Below, in pieces: positions 37,447 through 46,641 of a stretch of 64,000 nt of DNA. The translations under genes and the position numbers were made by a program. Every line of letters starts with the position of its first letter. Position 1 is the stretch's first letter. The notes beneath the pieces are model-generated. The model had not been told where the DNA came from. It did not search any database and saw only the letters and a list, made by a program, of their open reading frames with translations. The stretch covers positions 558,001-622,000 of the forward strand of contig NZ_CP046916.1 in NCBI RefSeq assembly GCF_009789675.1, given 5' to 3'. This DNA is from Paraburkholderia acidisoli (GTDB lineage Bacteria; Pseudomonadota; Gammaproteobacteria; Burkholderiales; Burkholderiaceae).

Positions 37447-38283
37447 TTACCTTCCTGTAAGTCGCGTCTCGTCGAGAACCTTGCGCCCCTTTTCAGTCAG
37501 CATTTCATCGGGCAATTCACGCAGCGCGTAGACTGCAACAACGTAGCACTCGCAGAAGGGCTCTTGGGCGGCGGCAGTTATTTCGTCGTAGTATCCGGCG
37601 TCGCCTTTTTTCACAAGACCCTGTTCGTGCGCCCAACTGCCGCGAATCAGATAGATCTTCTGATCCCGTTCTTTGTGGTCCTCACGATAGTCATACCCGG
37701 CACGTCGCCAATGCGAACGCCAGCGGTAGGCGATGGCGCCAGCCTGCGTCGCCACGACCTCATTGATCGCCGCAACAAGTTTGGCGCCCTGATCTATCTG
37801 GCAACGACGCGCTTCATACTTGATCTGCTGAATTGGTTTGGCGATGTTTTCCTTGACATCAACCTTCTCGACTATCCGCGATCCGCCATCAGGGATCGAG
37901 GTGGCCCAGCCAGAGAACCGGCGGAGCGTTTTCTCGATCGCCTCTTCTCGATTCAGCTTGATCAACTGCGCACTCGACCGAATGCGCCGATCCAGTTCTT
38001 CCCGCGCGAAAGGCTTAAGACGTTCTACCGTGAAGCGCGGCACGCCTGGGTGATACTTGAGCACCGATGATTTGGAGAATGTACGGTCAAAGACCGCCTT
38101 CATCGCCAGTTGCATCCTGCTCTCAATTTCCTCCGGTGTTGGCAGGTCAGCGACCGCAGCAAGCCTCAAACGTCTCAGCCACTCGTCGAGCCGCCCAACG
38201 TCGTCGTAACCATTCTCTGTGATATCCCGAACGGCAGCAGTCAGGACCTCTTGGAATGTCTGACTGGCGGAACGGGATTTCAT
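37447..38283 (-). CDS. minor head / head morphogenesis protein (Mu gpF-like)
   Basis: 278 residues. The C-terminal part WRRAGYDYREDHKERDQKIY is the conserved core of phage Mu F-like minor head proteins, which sit at the portal and help DNA packaging or ejection. Overlaps the portal gene by ATGA. Confidence 0.8.
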   Translation of the reverse strand: MKSRSASQTFQEVLTAAVRDITENGYDDVGRLDEWLRRLRLAAVADLPTPEEIESRMQLAMKAVFDRTFSKSSVLKYHPGVPRFTVERLKPFAREELDRRIRSSAQLIKLNREEAIEKTLRRFSGWATSIPDGGSRIVEKVDVKENIAKPIQQIKYEARRCQIDQGAKLVAAINEVVATQAGAIAYRWRSHWRRAGYDYREDHKERDQKIYLIRGSWAHEQGLVKKGDAGYYDEITAAAQEPFCECYVVAVYALRELPDEMLTEKGRKVLDETRLTGR

Positions 38284-39743
38284 AGATGCGATGACTCGAC
38301 AATGGGCTTGGGCTCGGTCTCAGGTGCAACTGGCTCGTATGCGGCGATCGCATCTTCGTCCAGTTCGAGCGGCGACGAGAACATGAGCTTGCGCTCGTTC
38401 ATCGTCTCTGCGAGCCAGATTGCTGCGCGAGCCTTTTCGGATTGCGGCAGCAGCGGCGATAAGACTTCAACCGCAGAGATTGCCGCCTTCAGGATCTCGG
38501 AATCAACCTTGATCTTCTCGCTATCCGGTTCGACCAGTAGATTCGGCCATGTTGCAGTGAAGGCGTTCTTCCACTCGTAAAACGCCGTCTCGTAGGGCAC
38601 CGACTTATATTCAGCATACTTGCGCTGCATCGTCTTGTAGAACTCTGGACTCCACGCCCGTCGCATCACGATCTGATCCATGAAGCGATAGGCCGGATTC
38701 ATTTCGATGCGCATTCGATCAATGAAGCGCGCGATGATCTTGGCATCTTCCGAGCCTTCGCCGAATCCTTCAGTCAGCGTTTCCTGATAGAGCATCGAGG
38801 CGGGCATCTTGGCCGCCGTGGCGATGTTCTTGACGCAGTTGTTGCGCGAGAACTCTGCGGCATCACGGAGGTTCTTAAGATCTACTGATTCGATATTTTC
38901 ATCAATACCGATCGAGATGACGTTACCCGTCTTGGCGCCTTTGAGCGCGGAGCGCTTAAGTCCAAACCAGTTACGCGCCCGCTGATCGATGATTGCCCCC
39001 GGTGATTTCATCTTCATCACCAGCAACGCAGCCTTTTCCGCCACTGCCTGGTCGGTGATCATCGTCTGGACGTAGGTTTTCAGCGGATAAAGTGCCCGCT
39101 GATAGACCGATCGCCCCACAAAGCCGAATGCGCTATTCGTCCACTCGATGTAAATCGGAGATTCATTGAGTGCGATTACCGCCCGGGACGAGTGGTAATC
39201 CTTCCCCGCCACACGCAGATATTGAGGCTTCTGAAAATCAGGCGCATTGGGATTCTGGTTCAGCACGAGAGACCCCGCCGTATTCAGCGGATCCCACGTG
39301 TTGAAGTACACCTCCATCTCATGGAGGCGCTCATAGGGGAGTGGCTCGTTCGTCGGAAAATCATCCCCATTGAGGAATCGGCCACCGACACCCAGCGAGG
39401 CAATCCCATAGACGCGCTTGAGCGTCATGAGACCTCTGATGATCTCGTCGGCCCCCGTCATGCCGATCGCCATCCATTCGCGGTTGAATGCCGAGATCAG
39501 GTCTTCTTCGGGTGCGCCCGGGATTGTGATCTCGCGTTCTTGGCTTTGGGCCTCCTCAATAGGAGCCTCGGCCATCTTGGCACCAAGCGGATGAAAGCTA
39601 TACAGCGTCTTGCAGCTTTCATACGAGGGAGCGGCGCCGGGCACGATGTCATCGGCCATCAGGATCCGCATGAGCGAAGACGGAACAGTAGCGCCAAGCC
39701 CGATTGATGCCTGGCTGCCGTCGTCAATTAATGGGTCGCTCAT
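38280..39743 (-). CDS. portal protein (DUF1073-like)
   Basis: 487 residues. YESCKTLYSFHPLGAKMAEA near the start, NTWDPLNTAGSLVLNQNPNA in the middle and MPASMLYQETLTEGFGEGSE fit the DUF1073 portal family. It forms the dodecameric ring through which terminase pumps DNA. Directly downstream of terminase, as in most phages. Confidence 0.88.
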   Translation of the reverse strand: MSDPLIDDGSQASIGLGATVPSSLMRILMADDIVPGAAPSYESCKTLYSFHPLGAKMAEAPIEEAQSQEREITIPGAPEEDLISAFNREWMAIGMTGADEIIRGLMTLKRVYGIASLGVGGRFLNGDDFPTNEPLPYERLHEMEVYFNTWDPLNTAGSLVLNQNPNAPDFQKPQYLRVAGKDYHSSRAVIALNESPIYIEWTNSAFGFVGRSVYQRALYPLKTYVQTMITDQAVAEKAALLVMKMKSPGAIIDQRARNWFGLKRSALKGAKTGNVISIGIDENIESVDLKNLRDAAEFSRNNCVKNIATAAKMPASMLYQETLTEGFGEGSEDAKIIARFIDRMRIEMNPAYRFMDQIVMRRAWSPEFYKTMQRKYAEYKSVPYETAFYEWKNAFTATWPNLLVEPDSEKIKVDSEILKAAISAVEVLSPLLPQSEKARAAIWLAETMNERKLMFSSPLELDEDAIAAYEPVAPETEPKPIVESSHL

Positions 39744-41018
39744 TTACCAGCCATATGAATCGCCGAGCGATATTGCTGCGGCATAACAGAACACGTCGAG
39801 CGCGTCCATGTGATGAGGCGTTTTCGTACCAATGCGGAAGCCGCACACTTGGGCAAGTAAGTGGTTGCGGGTCTGCCCCTTGTAGTTGGTCACTTTGTCG
39901 TAGGCATTGCGACTAAATTTCACGTCTCCGCGATAGACATATCCGCTCACCGATAGGGCTCGCCCCTCTTTCCCCATATCGACGAGCTTTTCCTCAATGG
40001 GATAAACGGGAAGCCCGCGACGCTCGGATTGCTGGATCAGCACGATTCCGCTGCCTTTATCTTCGACCCAGATACCGACATTGCCTTGCCGGGCACCCGT
40101 TTCCTTCGCCAGATCCTCAAGCCGTTGATTAACGGAGGGAAGCCATTCTTCGAGAAGTGCGCCCTGTATCTGAACAATGTCCCAATCAAGAATGATCAGT
40201 GGGTGTCCAGCGATCTTGTTGCGCGCGCAGTAGATAACAGCCGTACCGTCATGTTCAAGCCCATCTTTGAGGGCCGTGTCGACTACAGCAAAGACCTGAT
40301 CGCATCGCGTCGGATATTCGACCGGTTGACCGTCTTCGAGAAGATTGACTTCGGAGAAGAACGCCGAACCGCGCCAGTCAACAAACTCGGCAAGAAACTC
40401 CTGCTGATATACCAGCGGCGGATATTCATTGACGAGCTTCGCTACAGCATCAGGATCCAGCTTCGGGTTCGAAGCGGTAGGAGCGTGGAATTCAACCCAA
40501 CCCAGCGCTTTGTCCGTGCAAGCCTGATAGAAGAAGTTTTCGGGGTCTACGCCCTTCGGCGTCCCTGCCATCATCGCCTTACCGCGGCGATCCAGCAAAG
40601 TAGGGCGAATCGACTGTTCCCACGTCTCGCGCAAGCCCTTTGCTACGAGACTTGCCTCATCGACGATCACCCGATCATAGAAACGCGAGCGCCCGGCATC
40701 CTCGTCTTGCAGCGTCCAGAATTCGACGCACCCGCCTTTCTGTGTCTCGATGATCTGATCGATCTTCGACTTCGATACGACGACCGGGGAGATCGTCTGA
40801 AGCACCCGCTTATAGGTCGGGAGGTTGAGCTTGTATGTCGGCCCGAACCAGCCAACGCGCAACCCTTGGTAGGACCATTTCGTGGCACAACGCTCGAGCA
40901 GCGTGGTCTTACCGAAACGTCGCCCACACCGAACGACGACAAGATCGTGTTCGCTAAAAGCCTTCCCGATCTCAACCTGCTTCGAATGAAGCTCCTGTAA
41001 CTTGACAGATTGCTTCAT
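39744..41018 (-). CDS. terL: terminase large subunit
   Basis: 424 residues. Walker A CGRRFGKT (31-38), Walker B VIVDEA (about 113-118), then an RNase-H-like nuclease domain with acidic residues in AVVDTALKD, WVEDKGSG and HHMDALDVFCY. It cuts the concatemer and drives DNA into the head with ATP. Start overlaps the small-subunit stop by ATGA. Confidence 0.93.
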   Translation of the reverse strand: MKQSVKLQELHSKQVEIGKAFSEHDLVVVRCGRRFGKTTLLERCATKWSYQGLRVGWFGPTYKLNLPTYKRVLQTISPVVVSKSKIDQIIETQKGGCVEFWTLQDEDAGRSRFYDRVIVDEASLVAKGLRETWEQSIRPTLLDRRGKAMMAGTPKGVDPENFFYQACTDKALGWVEFHAPTASNPKLDPDAVAKLVNEYPPLVYQQEFLAEFVDWRGSAFFSEVNLLEDGQPVEYPTRCDQVFAVVDTALKDGLEHDGTAVIYCARNKIAGHPLIILDWDIVQIQGALLEEWLPSVNQRLEDLAKETGARQGNVGIWVEDKGSGIVLIQQSERRGLPVYPIEEKLVDMGKEGRALSVSGYVYRGDVKFSRNAYDKVTNYKGQTRNHLLAQVCGFRIGTKTPHHMDALDVFCYAAAISLGDSYGW

Positions 41019-41476
41019 ACGTCAGGATTTGGGTCGTCGAGGCCGGGGCCGCCTTCGCCGCCACCATCGGAATCAATCTTGATTGCTCCATATTTCTTTG
41101 GGAGCATCTTGGACATCAGCCATTTACGCGTCTCGACTCGCAGCTTCGACCTCTGAACGGCCTCGCCGTTGACGCGCCAGCCTACGGTATCGCCGTCTTT
41201 GCCGACGATTTCCATCCAGTCGTTTCTGCCATCGTCCGATATTTCAAGGATGTCATCGGCCATTGACTCAGACTGAAGCTCGCGCGCACGCGCGTACTGG
41301 TCACGAAAAGCTATATAACGGTCATCCCCCAACCAACGAAGAATAGTTGTCTTGGTCGGCATTCCTTCCAAGTCGCCGATCTGACGCAAGGTCATGCCGT
41401 CAATGATGCTTTCGCAGATCTTGTCCGCTAGCGCTTTAGAGAAACCAGACGTTCTGGCCATACCCGCAATGGGCAT
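41015..41476 (-). CDS. terminase small subunit
   Basis: 153 residues from ATG 41476 (a second start at 41461, MARTSGFSKALAD, is possible). Helix-turn-helix type N-terminal half (IIDGMTLRQIGDLEGMPTKT) for recognising pac/cos DNA, and an oligomerising C-terminal half. AGGGCG precedes the chosen start. Confidence 0.8.
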   Translation of the reverse strand: MPIAGMARTSGFSKALADKICESIIDGMTLRQIGDLEGMPTKTTILRWLGDDRYIAFRDQYARARELQSESMADDILEISDDGRNDWMEIVGKDGDTVGWRVNGEAVQRSKLRVETRKWLMSKMLPKKYGAIKIDSDGGGEGGPGLDDPNPDV

Positions 41477-41496
41477 GCGCCCTTTATTTCTATGAT

Positions 41497-41572
41497 TGGT
41501 GCCGGATGCAGGACTCGAACCCACCACCCACTGATTACAAATCAGTTGCTCTACCTGATGAGCTAATCCGGC
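41497..41572 (-). tRNA. tRNA-Thr (anticodon TGT)
   Basis: Complete cloverleaf of 76 nt with encoded CCA: acceptor GCCGGAT/ATCCGGC, D arm GCTC/GAGC, anticodon arm ACTGA TTTGTAA TCAGT, T arm with GTTCGAG. Lies just upstream of the terminase genes. Phage tRNAs often compensate for codon bias; ACA is rare in high-GC hosts. Confidence 0.93.
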
Positions 41573-41632
41573 GCAGAATAAGAAATGCCCGAGTGGGCAA
41601 AGCCGAAGGGTGTCGGCAGGAGAAACTGTTGC

Positions 41633-41854
41633 TTACCCAATGACTAGCTTGTCTTGGACGCTGCCAATCGCACGATCGGCGATGCTGCCGCGCCGGATTT
41701 CCAACATTTCGGAAATCTCCACAGCAGCCTTCATAACAGCAAGTGCACGTGAGATAACATGCTTCTCATCGGCACCGTTAATGGAGGCGTTGTATGCGAC
41801 GTCCATTGCGCGCTGGAAGGCGTAATCGCCAAGATCTTTTGTCAAAAAAGCCAT
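41633..41854 (-). CDS. hypothetical small phage protein
   Basis: 73 residues (MAFLTKDLGDYAFQRAMDVA), all-helical pattern. AGGGGAC ribosome-binding site upstream. Between terminase/tRNA and the long non-coding region. Not recognised. Confidence 0.6.
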   Translation of the reverse strand: MAFLTKDLGDYAFQRAMDVAYNASINGADEKHVISRALAVMKAAVEISEMLEIRRGSIADRAIGSVQDKLVIG

Positions 41855-42114
41855 TTTGCGTCCCCTGTAAACGCAGATTAAGGAAAGCTACTGGTCGTCG
41901 GCCCGCATGGCACTTTGGCTTCCTATCGGAACGCGCGGCTAACGATATTCGCCTTCGAGAGTGCGCTCTCTGTCGGCCGACTTTAGCTACCGGTGTCGCC
42001 CAGCAGCATGAGAACGCACGCGCGAAGGCCCGCGACCCAAACGCATCGAGTACCACTCAGACATGCGCTGGGATGCGGGTTAGTAATCACCAAACTCCCG
42101 GTCGAATATCCATC

Positions 42115-42222
42115 TCACACCTTCAAATACCAAGCCGCCCATTCATCCATCCATCTTGACCATAGCCATGCGTTGCGAGCCATGGCGTTCAGGTAGTGGC
42201 TGATGATTAGATTGGCGTTCAT
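42115..42222 (-). CDS. possible small Trp-rich peptide
   Basis: 35 residues (MNANLIISHYLNAMARNAWL) with six Trp. No clear ribosome-binding site. It lies at the downstream edge of a structured non-coding region, so it may be spurious. Confidence 0.3.
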   Translation of the reverse strand: MNANLIISHYLNAMARNAWLWSRWMDEWAAWYLKV

Positions 42223-42239
42223 GATTGAAGAGAGCGGCC

Positions 42240-42850
42240 CGCGCTGATTTCGAGCTTATGGGACTGTCTAAGACTTCGCTTCCCGTCCTGTAACGGATAG
42301 GTAATCGCCCCTACGGCGAACTCCATCGGGCTTTTGGGCTTTAACCCCGTTCCCGCGCGCAGTCAGCACCTGCGCATTCGCTCTCAACGGAGGGACTGGC
42401 ATGCGAGTGCGCGCCACTCACCAATCCCGTGCTGCGCGCTCCGTTGAGAGGACCGGTTACGCCGGTCAAGCGACCGCTTAGGGTATATGCGGTTCCGTCG
42501 TAACGTCACGGACCTTCCCAAACGCTGGCTCTAATTTTCTCCAGCCGCCACCGCAGTTTTTGGATTGCGGCTCCCGTCCGCCCAGCGACGCGCCGGACAC
42601 TACCACATCAGCCCATCCAATACGCAAAGCGCAAGCTATGGGGGTGTCGCACCGTCGAGAGCGGCGGGATTCGAACCCGCGATACACGGCTGCCGAGGCA
42701 TTGCCGTAGTCCATCCCATCTCGACTTATCGCTCTCAAGCATGGCGAACCCTTCACCCCGGACGGCCAGTCCTCACCTTTCGGCTGATAGGCACTTACAC
42801 CAGACCCTAAAGGGATCGCCATGCGTGAAACGGCTGGTAACGAGTTCCAG
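42240..42850 (-). ncRNA. large structured non-coding RNA with a tRNA-like domain
   Basis: No credible protein frame. Long-range pairs: 42812-42823 with 42740-42751 (12 bp, one mismatch); 42381-42392 with 42439-42450 (12 bp, perfect), itself enclosing GAGTG/CACTC; GACCGG/CCGGTC at 42451-42467; CCGCA/TGCGG at 42551-42570; GNRA loop CCGAAAGG at 42777-42784. A tRNA-like fold occupies 42657-42736. Strand assigned from the tRNA-like domain and neighbouring genes. The flanking 41855-42239 and 42851-43108 show little; I see no gene there besides the weak peptide above. Confidence 0.55.
42657..42736 (-). ncRNA. tRNA-like structure without a normal anticodon loop
   Basis: Acceptor GAGAGCG/CGCTCTC, D stem AGTC/GACT, and T arm GCGGG-TTCGAAT-CCCGC directly joined to the acceptor are canonical. 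The anticodon-position stem ACGGC/GCCGT closes 12 nt that fold into a further TGCC/GGCA hairpin instead of a 7-nt loop. No CCA follows. Either a pseudo-tRNA or a tRNA-like domain of a larger RNA. Confidence 0.6.
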
Positions 42851-43108
42851 CGCCGCTCTATCTTTGCGGCCGATTTTCGCGCCTAGCACACAGCCAGCAC
42901 GCAATTACTGCGGCCGATGCTACCCAAGGGCTATCTGCGGCTACGGCGGTCATGACTATCAGAAAGCATAGGGTTGATAGCATGACGCGCCTTGATTACA
43001 AATCCCAACCTTCTCGCATGTTCAAGCGCTCCATTGGATCGCAGCAGCGCTGACCCTCTTCGACTACATTCGCGCAGTACCAGCAGCGGTAGACGTAGCG
43101 ATGATTCA

Positions 43109-43405
43109 TCAGCAAATGAGGATGCTACTGTCTGCTTGTTGACCGTTGGTGCATGTGATTGTGTAGGGCGGTGAGAATAGTGAAGGCGCTCCTGTCCAAT
43201 ACTTCTTCAGCAACTCGTCCACGCTCTTGCCCGCCATTGGATCATGCGTTCCGGGCTCCGGTCCGGTTTGCACGGGCGCCGTCATCTTCTTGAACACAAG
43301 GTCAAGATGCTCAAGAATCGACTTCCATTGCGCCGGGTTAGGCGTTTGGCCTTGCGTCAGTTCGGCAAAACCTTGGAGCCAATAAGCGAAATTCTCGGGC
43401 GTCAT
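43109..43405 (-). CDS. hypothetical phage protein
   Basis: 98 residues (MTPENFAYWLQGFAELTQGQ), a common small phage protein with an N-terminal helical FAYWLQGF block. Coupled by ATGA to the phosphoesterase gene. Function unknown. Confidence 0.7.
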   Translation of the reverse strand: MTPENFAYWLQGFAELTQGQTPNPAQWKSILEHLDLVFKKMTAPVQTGPEPGTHDPMAGKSVDELLKKYWTGAPSLFSPPYTITCTNGQQADSSILIC

Positions 43406-44571
43406 GCTGCCTCCAACATTCCGACATCGCAGCGATGCCGTTCAATTTCACCAAATTCGCGATGATGGACAATGCACTGCATGTCCCGACCCGCGCGATA
43501 CCCATGCCCCGCGGCGTATGAATCCTGCGCCGCGAGAGTGCGAAATGACTCGCAGAGGACGCCCGGCAATTCCGTGACCGACTTTGAATGAATATGGCCT
43601 GTGTACCAATATCGATACAATGTTTCGCCCCAATCTTTCGCGCGATCACATGCCATGATGCCGCCGAGTTGGCCGTGTTTCGTCGTATCGCCATGAGTCG
43701 ACCCGATCAAAACCTTGCCGAAACGGTAATACCAGTGTTTGGCAGGCCCAAGATCAACTTCTACACGGGATTCATTTGAGAAGTAGGCCGACAGCGTAAA
43801 TGCTAGCGACCAAATCGCGTGCGGATCGTGATTGCCGGGAATCGCCTTGACGACGACCCTTGCGTGCTTTTCAAGTGCGCGAAGAATGGCATGTCGGTAT
43901 GTTTCGATGCCGACCTGCAATACCTTCACATACCGCGAATCAACATCGAGCGGGTTATGGTGTTGGGGCGTTCTATTGGTGCCATCATCGGCATGGAATA
44001 CGTCGCCGAGAAGGAGGAGAATTGCCGTTTCGGCAGGGGGCGCACTGGAAACTAAGCGATCAACCGCTCCAAGAGTCAATCTTCGCCCGATTTCGAGGTC
44101 AAACGCCTCCCCGCATTCCTTTGCCCAAACGTACAATCCCACATGAGGATCGCCGAACGGATAAACACACAGAAGGTCACCAAGTACACGTTTCGGTGAT
44201 TCTGTAATTGGCGCCAATCCCCGAACATTTTCGGAGAGCACCGAGACGGCCTCGCGCACCAATTCTTCAGCTCGATTATGGTCAACGGCGGACTTAACCC
44301 ACTGGCCCCGCGGCTTACCTTCGTCGTCATAGTACGTCGAAACGCCCTGGACGCGGAATCCATCGGGCACTACGTGCGTCCAATCATGCTCGGGCGAATA
44401 GCCCATCTTGGCCGCTTTCTGCTGCAACGACACAATGGCATTCCCCACCGTCCCGCGCGAAACACCCAACGCGTCTGCGGCGGCTCGCTGGCTACCGTGC
44501 TTCTCGATCGCGTCCAGATATGCAATCTGACGCTCCGAAGCAAATTCGCGCAGCTTTTGATCGATTGCCAT
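43402..44571 (-). CDS. helix-turn-helix plus metallophosphoesterase protein
   Basis: 389 residues. N-terminal helix-turn-helix (KHGSQRAAADALGVSRGTVG), then a calcineurin-like phosphoesterase with GDPHVGL, GDVFHADDGTN, GNHD and GHIHS metal ligands. Two-metal enzymes of this type act on nucleic acids or nucleotides. The combination is known from phages; a role in DNA metabolism or regulation is likely. Confidence 0.8.
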   Translation of the reverse strand: MAIDQKLREFASERQIAYLDAIEKHGSQRAAADALGVSRGTVGNAIVSLQQKAAKMGYSPEHDWTHVVPDGFRVQGVSTYYDDEGKPRGQWVKSAVDHNRAEELVREAVSVLSENVRGLAPITESPKRVLGDLLCVYPFGDPHVGLYVWAKECGEAFDLEIGRRLTLGAVDRLVSSAPPAETAILLLLGDVFHADDGTNRTPQHHNPLDVDSRYVKVLQVGIETYRHAILRALEKHARVVVKAIPGNHDPHAIWSLAFTLSAYFSNESRVEVDLGPAKHWYYRFGKVLIGSTHGDTTKHGQLGGIMACDRAKDWGETLYRYWYTGHIHSKSVTELPGVLCESFRTLAAQDSYAAGHGYRAGRDMQCIVHHREFGEIERHRCDVGMLEAA

Positions 44572-44574
44572 AGG

Positions 44575-44787
44575 TCAGGAATTAAGCTGCGGACTAAACT
44601 CGCCGCATACCAGTTCGGGCGCGACAATTGGGAAGCTGCTACAGGGACAGCCTTCTTCGTAGTCGTATGTGACTGCGGGAGGATAGCGGCGGCACATCCA
44701 TACGCCATTCAAATGCCAACTATGGCGACACGTTTTGCATGTCTCAGTCGGCTCCGCGACGATCTTTACCTGCTTCCGGGCAGCCAT
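44575..44787 (-). CDS. small Cys-rich, zinc-binding-type protein
   Basis: 70 residues with CKTCRHSW, CRRYPP and EGCPCSSF: at least six Cys arranged as a zinc knot. Immediately upstream of the phosphoesterase gene in the same operon. No family assigned. Confidence 0.65.
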   Translation of the reverse strand: MAARKQVKIVAEPTETCKTCRHSWHLNGVWMCRRYPPAVTYDYEEGCPCSSFPIVAPELVCGEFSPQLNS

Positions 44788-44909
44788 TACGGCACCAGCT
44801 TTCGTAATTCGTCTAGCCGCGCGGTCATGCTCGCCAGCAGCGCCGGATCGAGATTCCGAATGCGAATCAAGTCGGCCTCAATCGAGTCGATAATTTGCTG
44901 GACGTTCAT
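44787..44909 (-). CDS. very small helical phage protein
   Basis: 40 residues (MNVQQIIDSIEADLIRIRNL), amphipathic helix. GGAAG ribosome-binding site upstream. Overlaps the preceding gene by ATGA. Confidence 0.6.
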   Translation of the reverse strand: MNVQQIIDSIEADLIRIRNLDPALLASMTARLDELRKLVP

Positions 44910-45154
44910 GTGTTCTTCCCGGTTGAAGCGCCGGGACGATCCCCGTTGCGGAGAATGCGACTCGTGGATGGCTGAGCAGCCGAGTCGGCGAAGTCGGTGA
45001 ATAAGGCCTCGGCGCGCTTGCGTGCGTCGCTCCACCCCGATTTGGCGTGGAGTGTGCCGCGTTTGCGTTGCCGCTCTTCCTGCGCCTGCTTACGCTCCAG
45101 AATAGCCATCGGATCGCCGTACATGTGCGATTCGAGAGGTTGAGAGCGTTTCAT
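44906..45154 (-). CDS. hypothetical phage protein
   Basis: 82 residues from ATG 45154 (MKRSQPLESHMYGDPMAILE), strongly charged, helical; looks like a small nucleic-acid-associated or scaffold-like protein. Not recognised. Confidence 0.6.
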   Translation of the reverse strand: MKRSQPLESHMYGDPMAILERKQAQEERQRKRGTLHAKSGWSDARKRAEALFTDFADSAAQPSTSRILRNGDRPGASTGKNT

Positions 45155-45162
45155 GGCGTAGA

Positions 45163-45199
45163 AAATGAAAAACCCCGCTCGGCGCGAACCGGCGGGGTT
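45163..45199 (-). terminator. intrinsic terminator
   Basis: AACCCCGC, 13-nt loop, GCGGGGTT followed on the minus strand by TTTTCATTTT. Separates the NinX-like gene from downstream genes. Confidence 0.7.
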
Positions 45200-45266
45200 G
45201 GAATTCTGTGTGGTTTGGACGTAGCTCGACGACCACGGATGTAAAGGTACACCAACTTTTCTGAGT

Positions 45267-45662
45267 TTACAAGCCCTGTATGAAAATATTTTCGTCCGGT
45301 ACTTCTTTTCCGAATTTCGACACCACAAAGGCACGCATAGCCGCAATTAGCGGATCAACTCCGTATGAAGTCGCGTCCATATCTCCCGTCGCGTAAGCCT
45401 TCCAATCAATCCCAGCCGGGATAATCCCAATACGCTCCCGCCCGATAATATCACCGCCGATTGTCCAATCCGATGACGGCCTCCATGCGGAGATAACATC
45501 TTCTCGGGCGATGCGCAGAGTTCCTTGTGCCGTTTTGAATATGCACGGAGCCATTTGCCCATCAAGAGCAAGTGCGGCCTCACGGGCGGTCTTGAATTCA
45601 ATTCCCGATGCGCGAGCTACCCAGTAATCCAAGAGTATCCCAGATACGAATTCCACTCTCAC
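45267..45662 (-). CDS. NinX-like protein (DUF2591)
   Basis: 131 residues, GTG start coupled to the upstream gene. LLDYWVARASG near the start, PSSDWTIGGDIIGRERIGI and DPLIAAMRAFVVSKFG fit the DUF2591/NinX family found near antitermination genes of lambdoid phages. Biochemical role unknown. Confidence 0.78.
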   Translation of the reverse strand: MRVEFVSGILLDYWVARASGIEFKTAREAALALDGQMAPCIFKTAQGTLRIAREDVISAWRPSSDWTIGGDIIGRERIGIIPAGIDWKAYATGDMDATSYGVDPLIAAMRAFVVSKFGKEVPDENIFIQGL

Positions 45663-46063
45663 GCTGCCTCCGCACTAATCTTGATAAGCCCACGCGCGAC
45701 AAACTTGGGGTAGAGCGCCTCCTTGGCTTGCTGGAAGAAGATGTGGATTTCTTCCTTTGAGAATCGCTCGCTCTTGAATACGTCATAGCCAATGCGCTTG
45801 TTGCGAAGCGTCGTTTGCAGGCCCGCACGCTGTTGCCACGTCAACCCCTCCACGAGCGCGTCAACGGTTTCGCCATTCCGCTTCCAGATTTTCAAATCAG
45901 AGATTGCCGCGGCTTCGTCAGCCGAAAGCCTATCCACCGGGAGCTGATAGGCGCGACAGGTTGAGTCGCAACGCGGCAAGCCCAAACGGACTGCATACAC
46001 CTCCTGCCAGCGGTGCCAGGACACTAACAGGTCATCGACGAGATTCGATTCGTCCAGCGTCAT
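45659..46063 (-). CDS. hypothetical protein at the late-regulator position
   Basis: 134 residues (MTLDESNLVDDLLVSWHRWQ; KIWKRNGETVDALVEGLTWQ). Contains a small CRAYQL region and helices. Placed between nin-type genes and the structural region, where lambda has Q; that role is positional only. Preceded by a promoter-like sequence at 46129. Confidence 0.6.
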   Translation of the reverse strand: MTLDESNLVDDLLVSWHRWQEVYAVRLGLPRCDSTCRAYQLPVDRLSADEAAAISDLKIWKRNGETVDALVEGLTWQQRAGLQTTLRNKRIGYDVFKSERFSKEEIHIFFQQAKEALYPKFVARGLIKISAEAA

Positions 46064-46112
46064 TTCCTTCTCCCAGCAGGGGCGAATGCGCCCAAAGATT
46101 AGCGATCTGACA

Positions 46113-46155
46113 ATGCTTAAGCATCCTAATTATATAGCGAATTCAATGCCTTGCG
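46113..46155 (-). promoter_or_regulatory. possible promoter with downstream palindrome
   Basis: On the minus strand, a perfect -10 TATAAT (46129-46134) without a good -35, followed by the 12-bp palindrome ATGCTTAAGCAT (46113-46124). It faces the 45659-46063 gene. A regulated extended promoter is possible. Confidence 0.4.
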
Positions 46156-46175
46156 TTGCCGATCACCTCTCTTAC

Positions 46176-46439
46176 TTAGTAAAGATTTTCGGAGTAAAGA
46201 GTTCCGCCGTTTGTGTCATCGCCACCAACGCGACGAATGATCTGACCGGCTTCTTCGGCGATGCACCACGCAGCATGACGGTCAACAAATTCGCCTTTGT
46301 TCGTGATGAATCCTTGCTCCACCGGATCACCTTCCGTATCGAGCATGTTGGTCATGAAAGCATCCCAATGACGGATACCAAGCACGATTTGGCCAGTGAA
46401 GCGCTTGCGGTTTGCCGCGCATACGATTCGACGAATCAC
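46176..46439 (-). CDS. hypothetical phage protein
   Basis: 87 residues, GTG start fixed by a GTGA overlap with the upstream gene. RHWDAFMTNMLDTEGDPVEQ, GFITNKGEFVDRHAAW and VGGDDTNGGTLYSENLY are strongly conserved-looking blocks of a small protein found in many phages. Function unknown. Confidence 0.72.
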   Translation of the reverse strand: MIRRIVCAANRKRFTGQIVLGIRHWDAFMTNMLDTEGDPVEQGFITNKGEFVDRHAAWCIAEEAGQIIRRVGGDDTNGGTLYSENLY

Positions 46440-46603
46440 TTCCCATCCGCATCGTGAATGCACACGAAATCGACGTGTTGATAGGTATCGTGCAATTTCT
46501 GCTCGACGGACTGCCCAGCAGTCTGACACGCGTTCTGTTGATAGAAACGCGCGCTTGTGATGGCGATGTCGTCGTTGTGCGACATCATACCGGCGTGAAT
46601 CAT
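46436..46603 (-). CDS. small hypothetical phage protein
   Basis: 55 residues (MIHAGMMSHNDDIAITSARF), hidden from long-frame searches. Stop overlaps the next GTG. An alternative start is ATG 46588. Not recognised. Confidence 0.5.
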   Translation of the reverse strand: MIHAGMMSHNDDIAITSARFYQQNACQTAGQSVEQKLHDTYQHVDFVCIHDADGK

Positions 46604-46641
46604 TACCAAGGAGAATCCAGTTCATACGGCTTCCTTTTCAA

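Noticed and set aside
42985..43010. Sequence resembling a tRNA-Thr anticodon arm (GATTTGTAATC, minus strand)
   Set aside because: No acceptor, D arm or T arm can be formed around it; probably chance.
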